The translations under genes and the position numbers were made by a program. Source: Alphaproteobacteria bacterium (GTDB lineage: Bacteria > Pseudomonadota > Alphaproteobacteria > SP197). From it: a stretch of 36,817 nucleotides of DNA. Below, one piece after another: positions 1 to 8,227 of this stretch. Every line of letters begins with the position of its first letter. The first letter of the stretch is position 1. The notes beneath the pieces were generated by a model that was not told the origin of the DNA, did no database searches, and was given only the letters and a program-made list of their open reading frames with translations. The DNA lies in NCBI GenBank assembly GCA_016869675.1, contig VGDP01000031.1, positions 1-36,817 of the forward strand. The letters are read 5' to 3'.

Positions 1-126
1 ATCTTCTCGACCTTCGACAACACGCTCTACTACGACGCGAACGGCGACGGCGCCGGCTACACGGTGGTCGCAACCGTGCAGGCCGGCGCGGCGGTGCCGA
101 CCGGGGCCGATATCCTGCTCGTCTAG
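1..126 (+). CDS. C-terminal fragment of RTX-like secreted protein (partial)
   Basis: The frame is open from the first base and ends with TAG at 124-126, giving the last 41 residues of a protein that begins outside the window. The segment LYYDANGDGAGYTVV followed by a short strand and the ending ADILLV resembles the C-terminal cap of RTX/hemolysin-type calcium-binding beta-roll proteins, which are exported by type I secretion using an uncleaved C-terminal signal. A related ending (LCFDADTATAGYSVIANV) occurs in the broken gene near 30.4 kb, so the genome probably carries at least two members of the family. The calcium-binding repeats themselves would lie upstream and cannot be seen, so the family assignment rests on this short tail only. 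Confidence 0.55.
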   Translation: MFSTFDNTLYYDANGDGAGYTVVATVQAGAAVPTGADILLV

Positions 127-145
127 AACCGGGCAGGATGGCGTG

Positions 146-850
146 ATGGAACGCGCCGCGTTTGCCCTCCTGGCCCTTGGCGCCTGGCCCGCGCTGGCGG
201 CCGACGTCGCCCTGCCCGACCCGTGCTACGACCCCGAGCGGCCCTGGCCGGTCTATTGCGAGCGGTTCGTCGAGGACCGCGTGACGCGCGGCGCGGCGGC
301 GGCACGCTTCCAGCTCTACGCCTTCTACGAGGATCTGGCGGGCGACGAGCGCCCACCCGCCTGGGTGTTCGACCTGGAGCCGCCCTATCGCCTGAGCGCG
401 ATCCGGCTCTACGACGACCAGGGCACGCCCTTGCTGTGCCGGGAGTTCAACGTGGGCGACGCCTGGATCGAGCCGCCCACGATCATCGAGCACGCGCCCG
501 AGCGGCCCCTGCTGGTGGTCAGCGCCACGCACGCCGGCACCGGCGCGATCCGCGAGGACCACGTCTTTCGCCGGAACGGCGTGGGCTGGGCGCCGATTGC
601 GGCGTTGCCGTGGGGCGAGAACGGCGGCGATGGCTGGGGCCAGGATCTGGCCGCCCGCCTGCCACCCGGCCACGCCGTGTGGAAGGGTATCGCCATCGAC
701 TACGCGACGCTGAGCTCGACCACGCCCGTGTGGCGCGACACCGACCCCAACTGCTGTCCGACGGGCGGGGTCGCGACGATCCGCTTCGCCATTCGTAACG
801 ACATCCTGGTGATCACCGACGTTGCTCACGATCCGCACGCGGCTCCGTAG
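146..850 (+). CDS. Exported protein of unknown function, Cys-rich C-terminus
   Basis: This 234-residue protein starts with a clear signal peptide: a short n-region (MERA), a hydrophobic core rich in Ala and Leu, and a probable cleavage site after ALA near residue 18. The ATG at 146 is preferred over the adjacent in-frame GTG at 143; a weak GGGCAGG lies upstream at 131-137. The mature part has Cys pairs near the N-terminus (DPCYDPERPWPVYC) and a DPNCCPTGG segment near the C-terminus, which suggests disulfides in the periplasm. The late TDPNCCP motif followed by a beta strand recalls secreted or lipoprotein families such as LppP/LprE, but I do not recognise the family firmly. It begins 20 bases after the RTX-like gene and could be cotranscribed with it. 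Confidence 0.6.
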   Translation: MERAAFALLALGAWPALAADVALPDPCYDPERPWPVYCERFVEDRVTRGAAAARFQLYAFYEDLAGDERPPAWVFDLEPPYRLSAIRLYDDQGTPLLCREFNVGDAWIEPPTIIEHAPERPLLVVSATHAGTGAIREDHVFRRNGVGWAPIAALPWGENGGDGWGQDLAARLPPGHAVWKGIAIDYATLSSTTPVWRDTDPNCCPTGGVATIRFAIRNDILVITDVAHDPHAAP

Positions 851-911
851 CGCGTACCCCGGCATTCGTCGCACAATCGACCGGCGACAGCCACCGGAAC
901 CGAGGGACGCC

Positions 912-1859
912 ATGGCCAAGAGACTCGCGCGGCGGATGCCCACTGACACCCCCATCGACGCCCTGGCCGAGGCGCTTGCGCGCGACGGCTACGTGATCGT
1001 CGAGCGCCTCGCCGTCGACGGCATCAGGCACCTGCGCGAAGAGCTGGCGCCCCACATCGCGGCGGCGCCGTTCGGCCACACCGAGTTCCTGGGCGCGCGC
1101 ACCAAGCGCGTGGGCTCGGTGTTCCGGCGCGCCCCGGCCACGCAGGCCCTGGCCATCCACCCGACGATCATGGCGCTGGCGGACCGGGTTCTGCTGCCCC
1201 ACTGCGCACGCTACCAGCTCAACTTCTCGGGCATCATGCACCTGGAGCCGGGCGCCGGGGCGCAGGCGTTGCACCGCGACGGCGTGCTCTACCCTTTCCT
1301 CCATCCCTGCCCCGCCACGGTCATGCCAGCCATGTGGGCGGTCACCGACTTCACCACCGAGAACGGCGCGACGCTCGTGGTGCCGGAGAGTCATCTCTGG
1401 GAACACGACCGCGAGCCCGAGCCGGATGAGATCGCCGCCGCCGCGATGCCGGCGGGCTCGGCGCTGGTTTACACCGGCGGCATGCTACACGGCGGCGGTG
1501 CCAACGTATCGAACACCGTGCGCACCGGGCTGGCGCTGCAGTACAGCCTGGGCTGGCTGCGCCAGGAGGAGAACCAGTACCTAGCCAACCCGCCCGAGGT
1601 CGCGCGCGGCTATCCGGAGCGCCTGCAAAGGCTGATCGGCTACGACTACGGCGGGCCATACCTGGGCTTCGTCAACGGCGGCGACCCCAACCGTGTGCTG
1701 GTCGAGGGTCCAGCCGGTCCGGCGGACCGTACGACGCCCGAGCTCGACGCCGCGGCCGCGCGTGTCGCGTGGCTGCGGCTCGGCGACATCGAGCCAGTGC
1801 CGACGCCCGCGCGCCGCCACACAACCGTCGCCATGAAGCAGCGCACGCCTGGCGAATAG
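912..1859 (+). CDS. Phytanoyl-CoA dioxygenase (PhyH) family oxygenase
   Basis: Predicted Fe(II)/2-oxoglutarate-dependent oxygenase of 315 residues. The ATG at 912 is chosen because it is preceded by GAGGGA at 902-907; the frame is open further upstream to 822 but overlaps the previous gene and lacks family similarity. The double-stranded beta-helix shows the HxD iron motif in LHRDG (His121, Asp123), the distal His203 in GMLHGGGAN, and Arg214 in VRTGLALQYS, the usual 2-oxoglutarate carboxylate ligand. PhyH-family members hydroxylate very different small molecules (phytanoyl-CoA, ectoine, alkaloids), so the substrate cannot be read from sequence. The gene converges on the glutamine-synthetase-like gene with 4 bases between stop codons. 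It may act on the same amine substrate, but that is inference from position only. Confidence 0.85.
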   Translation: MAKRLARRMPTDTPIDALAEALARDGYVIVERLAVDGIRHLREELAPHIAAAPFGHTEFLGARTKRVGSVFRRAPATQALAIHPTIMALADRVLLPHCARYQLNFSGIMHLEPGAGAQALHRDGVLYPFLHPCPATVMPAMWAVTDFTTENGATLVVPESHLWEHDREPEPDEIAAAAMPAGSALVYTGGMLHGGGANVSNTVRTGLALQYSLGWLRQEENQYLANPPEVARGYPERLQRLIGYDYGGPYLGFVNGGDPNRVLVEGPAGPADRTTPELDAAAARVAWLRLGDIEPVPTPARRHTTVAMKQRTPGE

Positions 1860-1863
1860 AGGC

Positions 1864-3237
1864 TCAGCCGAGCTCGAAGAACCGCTCCAGCTCGCGGTCG
1901 GTGACCAGGGCGCGGAACTCGCGCTCCTGCCAGGCGCGCGTCTCGGCGTAGTGGTCGACGAAGGCGTCGCCGAACAAGTCCCGCGCCGCCGCCGAGGCAC
2001 GGAATCGTTCGATGGCCGCGGCGAACGTCTCGGGAAAGCGCTGCGCGGGCGGGATATCGGCCTCGTAGGCGTTCGCCATCATGGGCGCGGTCGGCTCGAT
2101 GCGGTGCTCGACGCCCCACAGCCCGGCCCCGGCCAGCGCCGCGATCGAGAAGTAGGGGTTGGCATCGGCGCCCGGCACGCGGCACTCGATGCGCTGGGCG
2201 CCCGGCGCGCCTGGGATCACGCGCAATGCGCAAGTGCGGTTCTCGATGCCCCACACCGCGGCGATCGGCGCGAAGATGCCGGGCACCAGGCGTTTGAACG
2301 AGTTGACGTTGGGCGCCAACATCAGCAGCAGCTCGGGCAGCAGCGTCTGCATGCCGCCAACGAAATGGCGCATGGTCGTGCTCATGCCGTGGGGATCGGC
2401 CGGGTCGTGAAACACCGGCTTGCCGTCGCGGTCCTTCACGGACAGGTGGATGTGGCCGCTGTGGCCGTCGGCGCCGTTCGACCAGCGCGCCATGAAGGTC
2501 ATCATCAGGCCGCGTCGCTGCGCCACCGCCTTGGCGTAGGTTTTGAACAGGGCGGCGTTGTCGGGCACGCGCACGCCGGCGCCGTAGGCGATGGTCGCCT
2601 CCATGAACCCGGGACCCATCTCCTCGTGCATGGTATCGATCGGGATGGCGAGCGCGCGGCACGCGTCCATGATGGCGTTGTAGAACTCCGACCACACGGA
2701 CTGGCGCTGCAGCACGTAGTAGGTCTTGTAGGGCGTGGTGATCGCCAGGTTCTTGAAGCCCTTTTCGATCACCGACATGGGCGTCTCGCGAAACAGCGTG
2801 AACTCCAGTTCGACGCCGGCGTAGGGCACCAGGCCCATGGCCTCGGCGCGCGCCAGCATGCGCTTGAACACGCTGCGCGGGCAGACGGCGGCCGTGTCGT
2901 CCGCATACTCCAGTTGAAAGAACAGATTGCGCCGCTCGGGTTCCCACGGGACCTGGCGGCACGAATCCGGCACCACGCGCACCACCGCGTCGTAGTAGCC
3001 ACGGCTGGCGTCGGAGACCGCCGCGGTCTCGGCGATGACGTCATTGTAGTCGAGCCCGAGCGTCACCGCCGGGATGCCCATGCCTTGGTCGAGCGCCGCG
3101 AGGAACTTGCCACGCGACAGATACTTGCCGCGGACCATCCCCTGGGTGTCGACCAACCCGACCGTGACAAATTCGGCGTCGGTCTCCTGGATGATCCGCC
3201 GCACGTCCTCGACGGTCTTCACGTCGTGGGGCTTCAT
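1864..3237 (-). CDS. Glutamine synthetase-like gamma-glutamyl amine ligase (PuuA/GlnA-like)
   Basis: A 457-residue member of the glutamine synthetase superfamily. The ATG at 3237 follows GGGGAGGGGG and fits the family start; the frame extends to 3321 but that would run over the operator. Active-site landmarks are VELEF (Glu143, Glu145), EEMGPGFMEATI (Glu213), the histidines in GHSGHIHLS (His262, His264), KRLVPGIFAP, and IECRVPGADANPY (Glu351, Arg353). The DGSS element of true GS is replaced by VDTQGMVRG, as in gamma-glutamylpolyamine and gamma-glutamylethanolamide synthetases, which ligate glutamate to an amine rather than to ammonia. The gene is divergent from a FadR-type regulator and shares its control region, and a polyamine-type ABC importer follows, supporting amine catabolism. 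No adenylylation-site Tyr motif was recognised. Confidence 0.85.
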   Translation of the reverse strand: MKPHDVKTVEDVRRIIQETDAEFVTVGLVDTQGMVRGKYLSRGKFLAALDQGMGIPAVTLGLDYNDVIAETAAVSDASRGYYDAVVRVVPDSCRQVPWEPERRNLFFQLEYADDTAAVCPRSVFKRMLARAEAMGLVPYAGVELEFTLFRETPMSVIEKGFKNLAITTPYKTYYVLQRQSVWSEFYNAIMDACRALAIPIDTMHEEMGPGFMEATIAYGAGVRVPDNAALFKTYAKAVAQRRGLMMTFMARWSNGADGHSGHIHLSVKDRDGKPVFHDPADPHGMSTTMRHFVGGMQTLLPELLLMLAPNVNSFKRLVPGIFAPIAAVWGIENRTCALRVIPGAPGAQRIECRVPGADANPYFSIAALAGAGLWGVEHRIEPTAPMMANAYEADIPPAQRFPETFAAAIERFRASAAARDLFGDAFVDHYAETRAWQEREFRALVTDRELERFFELG

Positions 3238-3267
3238 GCCGCCCCCTCCCCAAGGTCCCGACGATCC

Positions 3268-3308
3268 TTGACCGTAGCTCACTATTGGTCTAGACACCAG
3301 ACCAATAG
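3268..3308. promoter_or_regulatory. Divergent promoter/operator with perfect inverted repeat
   Basis: CTATTGGTCT (3282-3291) and AGACCAATAG (3299-3308) form a perfect 10-base inverted repeat with a 7-base spacer, centred between the glutamine-synthetase-like gene and the regulator gene. A plus-strand promoter TTGACC (3268-3273), 17 bases, TAGACA (3291-3296) overlaps it, so a bound repressor would cover the -10 element. FadR-subfamily GntR regulators typically bind short palindromes of this size near their own gene. Confidence 0.6.
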
Positions 3309-3322
3309 CACGACGAGACACG

Positions 3323-4030
3323 ATGCGACCGATCCGCCGTTCGACCTTACACCAGCTTGTCGAGGAGCGGCTGAAGCGCGCGATCCACCTGGGCGACTAT
3401 CTGCCTGGCGGCCGCCTGCCCTCCGAGCGCGACCTGGCGAAACAACTGGCAGTGTCGCGGGTGACGCTGCGCGAGGCGATTCGCTCGCTCGAGGCCGAGG
3501 GCTACGTGGCGACCAAGCGTGGCGCCACCGGCGGACTGACCGTGACGACGCTGCGCTGCCCGATCGAGCGATTCCGCCGCGTCATCGGCACGGACCTACG
3601 CTACGTCGACGAGCTGTTTTCCTTCCGCCGCACCGTTGAGGGCGGCGCCGCGCGCTTGGCGGCGAGCCAGCGCACGCCCAAGGACATCGCGCGCATCGCC
3701 GAGACCGCCGCGCGCCTGACCGACGGCATCGCCATCGACCAGTTCCGCAAAGCGGATTCGGACTTCCACCGCGCCGTGGCGCGCGCCAGCGGCAACCGCT
3801 ACTTCGTGCGCGCCATCGAGGACGCGCGCGACGCGACGTTCCTGCTGGTCAGCGGCACGGATTACAAGATCATCCTGTCGTCCACGCGCGACCGGCACTG
3901 CGCGATCCTGGCCGCGATCGAGGCCGGAAAACCCGACGACGCCGAGGCCGCGATGGCGGCCCACATCGACGAATCGCGCCGCGAAATAGCCGCCACCTTG
4001 GCGACGCTGCACGCGCGGGGGCTTCGTTGA
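3323..4030 (+). CDS. FadR-type GntR transcriptional regulator (FCD domain)
   Basis: A 235-residue regulator with a winged helix in residues 5-75, including the GntR signature LPSERDLAKQLAVSRVTLREAIRSL (shown here as residues 32-56, key residues Ser34, Arg36, Arg46, Arg50). An all-helical FCD effector domain covers about residues 95-225. The FCD metal/ligand residues are present: Asp145 and His149 in DSDFH, His192, and His214 in AAHIDES. The start at 3323 lies 14 bases after the inverted repeat; the leader between operator and start is very short and shows no strong Shine-Dalgarno. Ligands of FCD regulators are usually carboxylates or related metabolites. Position between the amine ligase and the ABC importer, with matching operator copies on both sides, suggests it represses both. 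Confidence 0.9.
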   Translation: MRPIRRSTLHQLVEERLKRAIHLGDYLPGGRLPSERDLAKQLAVSRVTLREAIRSLEAEGYVATKRGATGGLTVTTLRCPIERFRRVIGTDLRYVDELFSFRRTVEGGAARLAASQRTPKDIARIAETAARLTDGIAIDQFRKADSDFHRAVARASGNRYFVRAIEDARDATFLLVSGTDYKIILSSTRDRHCAILAAIEAGKPDDAEAAMAAHIDESRREIAATLATLHARGLR

Positions 4031-4055
4031 CTCACACTCACCATTGGTCTAGCGT
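4027..4055 (+). promoter_or_regulatory. Promoter/operator for the polyamine-type ABC operon
   Basis: TTGACT (4027-4032) and TAGCGT (4050-4055) are spaced 17 bases apart, and ATTGGTCTAG at 4043-4052 overlaps the -10. The same 10-mer occurs at 3284-3293 in the same position relative to a TTGAC hexamer; 20 of 26 bases match between the two sites. The -35 overlaps the stop codon of the regulator gene. The predicted transcript would start about 60 bases before the GTG of the binding-protein gene. Confidence 0.55.
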
Positions 4056-4122
4056 CCGCACCATTGCGTACAAGGCGGCGAGGAACGCCGCGTTCGTCTG
4101 GGTCCAGCATGGGAGGCATACT

Positions 4123-5322
4123 GTGACGACATCCGACCGTAAGACGCTGCTGGCTGCCAAGGCCTTCAACCGGCGCACGGTGCTGAAGAGCGGCGCGGCC
4201 GCCTCAGCCGTGGGCTTCACGGCCAAGGCGACCGGGCCGTTCGTGCGCGACGCCCACGCGGCGGAGCTCGAGCTCCGCGTGCTCATGTGGGCGAACTACA
4301 ACGTCGAATCGACGGTGACGGCGTTTGAGCAGCAGCATGGCGTGCGCTTCGCGCCGACCTATTTCGACGGCAACTCCGAGGCCTTCAACAAGATGAAGGC
4401 GGGCGGCACCCAGGACTTCGACCTGGTGCAGGCCGACGGCCACTGGCCTCGCACCTACCACAAGCAGGGGCTGACGCAGATCGTCGATCCCGCCAAGGTG
4501 CCCAACCTGGCCAACGCCTATCCGGCGTGCGTGCCCCCGAAGTACACGCTGGACCAGGTGGAAGGCGGCACCGACTGGGTCGCGATCCCCAACTGCTGGG
4601 GCGGTTACGGCGTGACCATCAACACCAGCATGGTCGACGCGGCCGACGCCGAATCGATCGAGGTGCTCTACAACGAGAAGTACAAGGGCCACATCATCAC
4701 CTCGGCCCGCTTCGAGGAGAACATCGCCGAGACCGGCATCCTGGTGGCCGACCGCATGGGCACCAGGGACGCGGCCCGCCCCGACGGCAAGCCCTTCAAC
4801 CCCTACGTCCTGACCGACGAGGAGCTGGAGGAATGCAAGACGTGGCTGATCAAGCAGAAGGGCCTGCTGCTGACCCGCTATGTCGAGTACGACATGGTCG
4901 ACCGGCTGATGATCTCGGGCCAGGCCTGGATGTCGCCGGAGTGGGGCATCACGTTCCGCCGCCTGCTGGCCATGCACCGCAACGGCGAGCTCGATTGGCA
5001 GGCGCGCCACGTGCTGAAGCCCACGGAGGGCGGACTCGGCTGGATCGACAACTGGATGATCTCCTCGGGCGTCGAGGACGCGGAGAAGCGGGAGATCTGC
5101 TATGCGTGGATCAACAACTTCCTGTCCGACGAGAACATGCTGAAGGTGCTGCGCGAGGAAGGCACCTCGTCGGTCATCGACATCAGGAAGCACCTGACCG
5201 AGATCGAGATCGAGGACTTCCTGCTCAACGAGACCGAGCAGATCAGCGGCCTCTACATGTTCGACCAGCCGTCGTCCCCTGAGAAGTGGGAGCGCGTCTG
5301 GTCCGAGGTCGAGGCGGCGTAA
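4123..5322 (+). CDS. ABC transporter substrate-binding protein, spermidine/putrescine (PotD) type
   Basis: A 399-residue periplasmic binding protein. The GTG at 4123 is chosen because GGGAGG lies at 4111-4116, six bases away; an in-frame start at 4027 would overlap the regulator gene and place a promoter inside the coding region. The N-terminus has a Tat-type signal with NRRTVLK (Arg17, Arg18), a hydrophobic stretch and a likely cleavage after DAHA near residue 46. The mature protein begins LRVLMWANYN, typical of the PotD/PotF class that binds polyamines and other small amines in the periplasm. It is the first gene of an importer operon and is separated from the ATPase by a strong stem-loop. 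Confidence 0.88.
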   Translation: MTTSDRKTLLAAKAFNRRTVLKSGAAASAVGFTAKATGPFVRDAHAAELELRVLMWANYNVESTVTAFEQQHGVRFAPTYFDGNSEAFNKMKAGGTQDFDLVQADGHWPRTYHKQGLTQIVDPAKVPNLANAYPACVPPKYTLDQVEGGTDWVAIPNCWGGYGVTINTSMVDAADAESIEVLYNEKYKGHIITSARFEENIAETGILVADRMGTRDAARPDGKPFNPYVLTDEELEECKTWLIKQKGLLLTRYVEYDMVDRLMISGQAWMSPEWGITFRRLLAMHRNGELDWQARHVLKPTEGGLGWIDNWMISSGVEDAEKREICYAWINNFLSDENMLKVLREEGTSSVIDIRKHLTEIEIEDFLLNETEQISGLYMFDQPSSPEKWERVWSEVEAA

Positions 5323-5342
5323 TCCCGCCCAGCCACGCGGAA

Positions 5343-5378
5343 GACGGCGCCGGTCGCCCCGAGGGGGCCGGCGCCGTC
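5343..5378 (+). other. Intercistronic stem-loop after binding-protein gene
   Basis: GACGGCGCCGG (5343-5353) pairs perfectly with CCGGCGCCGTC (5368-5378); CCCC and GGGG inside the loop can extend the stem. No T-run follows, only GTTCCC, so it is unlikely to be a full intrinsic terminator. Such structures between a binding-protein gene and transporter genes commonly protect the upstream mRNA or attenuate downstream expression. Confidence 0.6.
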
Positions 5379-5413
5379 GTTCCCGAACGGGCGCGAGCAA
5401 GGATAGTCACCCC

Positions 5414-6502
5414 ATGACGAACGTGGCGGTCGGGCTCCAGGGCTTGACCAAGCGCTTTGGGCGCACGGTCGCGGTCGACCGGGTGACCCTCGAGATCGAT
5501 CAGGGCGAGTTCTTCTCGCTCCTGGGGCCCAGCGGCTCGGGCAAGACGACGCTGCTCCGCATCATCGCCGGTCTCGAGGATCCGGACGAAGGTCGGATCG
5601 TGATCGACGGCAAGGATGTGACTGGTCTGCCGCCCTACGCGCGCAAGGTCGGCATGGTGTTCCAGGACTTCCTGCTGTTCCCGCACATGACGGTCGGGGA
5701 GAACATCCTGTTCCCCCTGCGCATGCAAGGCGCCCCGCGGGCCGAACGCGACGAACGGCTCGGCTGGATCGTCAAGCTCCTGCACATCGACGGGCTCGAG
5801 GAACGGTTTCCGCACCAGCTCTCGGGCGGCCAGCAGCAGCGCGTCGCGCTCGCGCGCGGCCTCATCTCCAGACCGGCGCTGCTCTTGCTCGACGAGCCGC
5901 TCGCCAATCTCGACCGCGAGCTCAGGAAGGAAATGGAGGTCGAGGTCCGCCGCTACCAGCGCGAGCTCGGCATTCCCTTCGTCTATGTCACCCACAACCA
6001 GGAAGAAGCCTTGACCATGAGCGACCGCATCGCCGTCATGCGGGTGGGGCGGTTCGAACAGGTCGCTCCGAAGTTCGAGGTCTACAGCGACCCGGCCACC
6101 GCGTTCGTCGCCTCCTTCGTCGGCCATGCCAACCGGATGCGCGGGCGCGTCGCCGCGCTCGAGGGCGGACGGGCGACGATCGACTGGGACGGGGCGCGGT
6201 TCGCCGTGCCGGCCCCCGGTGGCGCGGGCGTCGGCGCCGCCGTCGATGTCTTCGTCAAGTGCGAGCGCCTGACCGTGCTGCCGTCCGGCTCGGCCGCGCC
6301 CGCCGGCGCGAACCGCTTGGACGGGGTGCTGCGCGACGTGATCTTCAAGGGTCAGATCGCGGACTACATCGTGGCGCGGCCGAGCGGCGTCGAGATCGTC
6401 GTCAGCGAGGCAGCGAGCCTGCCGCGCGCCAAGGCCGGCGACACGGTCCTGATCACCTGGGCGCCCGATACCGGGCACGGCTTCCCCGCCGAAGGGGCCT
6501 GA
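5414..6502 (+). CDS. ABC transporter ATP-binding protein, PotA type
   Basis: A 362-residue cytoplasmic ATPase that would power the amine importer. Walker A is GPSGSGKTT (residues 38-46), the signature is LSGGQQQR (136-143), Walker B is LLLLDEP (157-163) with catalytic Glu161, and the H-loop is in [16 protein letters not shown]-terminal TOBE-like regulatory domain follows from about residue 235, as in PotA, FbpC and related CUT-like importers. The ATG at 5414 follows AGCAAGGA at 5396-5403. The gene lies 91 bases after the binding-protein gene and 4 bases before the first permease, consistent with one transcript. Confidence 0.93.
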   Translation: MTNVAVGLQGLTKRFGRTVAVDRVTLEIDQGEFFSLLGPSGSGKTTLLRIIAGLEDPDEGRIVIDGKDVTGLPPYARKVGMVFQDFLLFPHMTVGENILFPLRMQGAPRAERDERLGWIVKLLHIDGLEERFPHQLSGGQQQRVALARGLISRPALLLLDEPLANLDRELRKEMEVEVRRYQRELGIPFVYVTHNQEEALTMSDRIAVMRVGRFEQVAPKFEVYSDPATAFVASFVGHANRMRGRVAALEGGRATIDWDGARFAVPAPGGAGVGAAVDVFVKCERLTVLPSGSAAPAGANRLDGVLRDVIFKGQIADYIVARPSGVEIVVSEAASLPRAKAGDTVLITWAPDTGHGFPAEGA

Positions 6503-6506
6503 GACC

Positions 6507-7388
6507 TTGGCCGCGCCGCGCCGCCTGTTCTATCGGTCCGAGACGCGCTTCCTGCTGCTCGGTCTGCCCGGCGTCATGTTCGTCGTGTTCTTCCTGCTGT
6601 TCCCTATCGTCTCGGTGATCGTGTTCAGCTTCTGGCGCACCGAGAGCTACGAGATCTACGCGGACTGGAACCTCGACAATTACCGAACCGTCTTGTTCGA
6701 GGGGACCTATCTGACGTTCCTGTGGCGTTCGATCGTCACGGCGGTCGTCGTCACCGCGGCGTGCCTCGTCTACGCCTGGCCGGTCGCCTACTTCATCGCG
6801 AAGTACGGCGGGCGCTACCGCCTTCTGCTGGTGCTCGCGCTGGCGGCGCCGTTCTTCACCGGCGCCGTGCTTCGGCTCTCCGCCTTGCAGGCGATCATGG
6901 GGCCCATCGGCGTCATCAACATGGCGCTCGGCATGTTCGGCTTGCCGGCAGTCGAATTCCTCATGTTCAACAAGTTCGCCTCGGGCATCGGCATCGCCTA
7001 CCTCTACCTGCCGTTCATGGTGACGGCGATCTATCTGTCGCTGCTCAACTTCAACTTCCAGCTGCTCAACGTGGCCAAGGTCAACGGCGCGCGCCCCTGG
7101 CGCGCCTTCCTCACGGTGACCTGGCCGCTCAACTGGATCGGCACGGCGATCGGCATCACGCTGGTGTTCATCCCGTGCCTGGCCGAATCGCTGACGCCGA
7201 CGTTCCTCGGCGGACCGAGCGGCAAGCTCTACGGGTCCGTGCTTGGCCTGCAGTTCGACCAGACGGGGACCTGGGCGCTCGGTTCCGCCATGGGCGTGCT
7301 GCTGTTCGCCGTGTGTTGCGTCGTCATCGCCGTCATGTGGTGGACGATCGATCTGAGGCGCACCGGATTCACGGGCGCGGGGCGCTAG
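6507..7388 (+). CDS. ABC transporter permease, PotB type
   Basis: A 293-residue inner-membrane permease with about six transmembrane helices (first at roughly residues 16-41, then 74-97, 105-125, 160-181 and two near the C-terminus). The EAA-like loop that docks on the ATPase is VAKVNGARPWRAFLTVTWPL at residues 189-208, with the conserved Gly194. The start is TTG at 6507, four bases after the ATPase stop; an AGGGG lies about ten bases upstream. Together with the next gene it would form the heterodimeric channel. Confidence 0.9.
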   Translation: MAAPRRLFYRSETRFLLLGLPGVMFVVFFLLFPIVSVIVFSFWRTESYEIYADWNLDNYRTVLFEGTYLTFLWRSIVTAVVVTAACLVYAWPVAYFIAKYGGRYRLLLVLALAAPFFTGAVLRLSALQAIMGPIGVINMALGMFGLPAVEFLMFNKFASGIGIAYLYLPFMVTAIYLSLLNFNFQLLNVAKVNGARPWRAFLTVTWPLNWIGTAIGITLVFIPCLAESLTPTFLGGPSGKLYGSVLGLQFDQTGTWALGSAMGVLLFAVCCVVIAVMWWTIDLRRTGFTGAGR

Positions 7389-7391
7389 GCC

Positions 7392-8207
7392 ATGGCGCGA
7401 CGCGTCGATCGCTGGCTGACCCCCGTGGCGCTCGGAACGATGCTGGGGCTGCTCTACGTCTTCCTGTTCGCGCCGGTGATCTACCTCGTCTACACCTCGT
7501 TCGCCCGCGACACGACCTGGCCGTTTCCGTGGAATCCCAACGTCAAGGCGTATCTGAACCTGATCAACCTCCGGGCGTACCAGGAGGCGCTGTGGAACAG
7601 CCTCGGGATCGGGCTCTGGACCGCGTTGATCTCCATGGCGCTCTCGGCCATGGGCAGCATCGCGGTGCTCAAGTACCGCCATCGCTGGCGCGGCTGGTTC
7701 TCGATCGTCCTGATCAGCCCCATGTTCGTCGCCGAGTTGTTGATCGGAATCTCGACGCTGATCTTCAACCGCAAGGTGCTCGGCCTGCCGGGCAACGTCG
7801 GTTCGGCGGTGATCGCCAACGCCGTGCACGGCATGTCGTTCGGCTTCCTGATCATGCTGGCCCAGCTCGTCCGCTACGACTGGCGGCTCGATGACGCGGC
7901 CATGGTCTTCGGCGCCAACCCGTGGCGCACCTTCTGGCACGTCACCGCGCCCAACATCTGGCCCGCGATGCTCGGCGCGTTCGTCATCACCTTCCTGCTC
8001 GCGTTCAACAATCTCGAGATCAGCTTCTACAACCTGGGCGCCGTGCCGACCTTGCCGTCGCTCGCCTGGGGCTCGCTGCGCTACGGGCTCGAGGCGGAGC
8101 TGTTCGCCCTGGCCGCCCTGGTCAACGGCGTCGTGTTCCTCGCCTTCGTCGTCATCTACGTGTTGATGCGGCTCGGCATCGTGCGCTTCGGCTATCGCGG
8201 CATCTAG
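7392..8207 (+). CDS. ABC transporter permease, PotC type
   Basis: A 271-residue second permease of the importer. Hydrophobic helices are visible at about residues 12-36, 70-93, 103-124, 135-160, 190-212 and 238-260. The cytoplasmic EAA loop is DDAAMVFGANPWRTFWHVT (residues 167-185), with the family Gly174. It follows the first permease by three bases and is followed after 20 bases by the SDR gene, so transport and metabolism genes are probably cotranscribed. Confidence 0.9.
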   Translation: MARRVDRWLTPVALGTMLGLLYVFLFAPVIYLVYTSFARDTTWPFPWNPNVKAYLNLINLRAYQEALWNSLGIGLWTALISMALSAMGSIAVLKYRHRWRGWFSIVLISPMFVAELLIGISTLIFNRKVLGLPGNVGSAVIANAVHGMSFGFLIMLAQLVRYDWRLDDAAMVFGANPWRTFWHVTAPNIWPAMLGAFVITFLLAFNNLEISFYNLGAVPTLPSLAWGSLRYGLEAELFALAALVNGVVFLAFVVIYVLMRLGIVRFGYRGI

Positions 8208-8227
8208 AGTGGAGACGTGACCGAACC

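Noticed and set aside
1951-3639. A 562-residue plus-strand frame opposite the glutamine-synthetase-like gene
   Set aside because: Crosses the divergent promoter and two real genes; no domain similarity.
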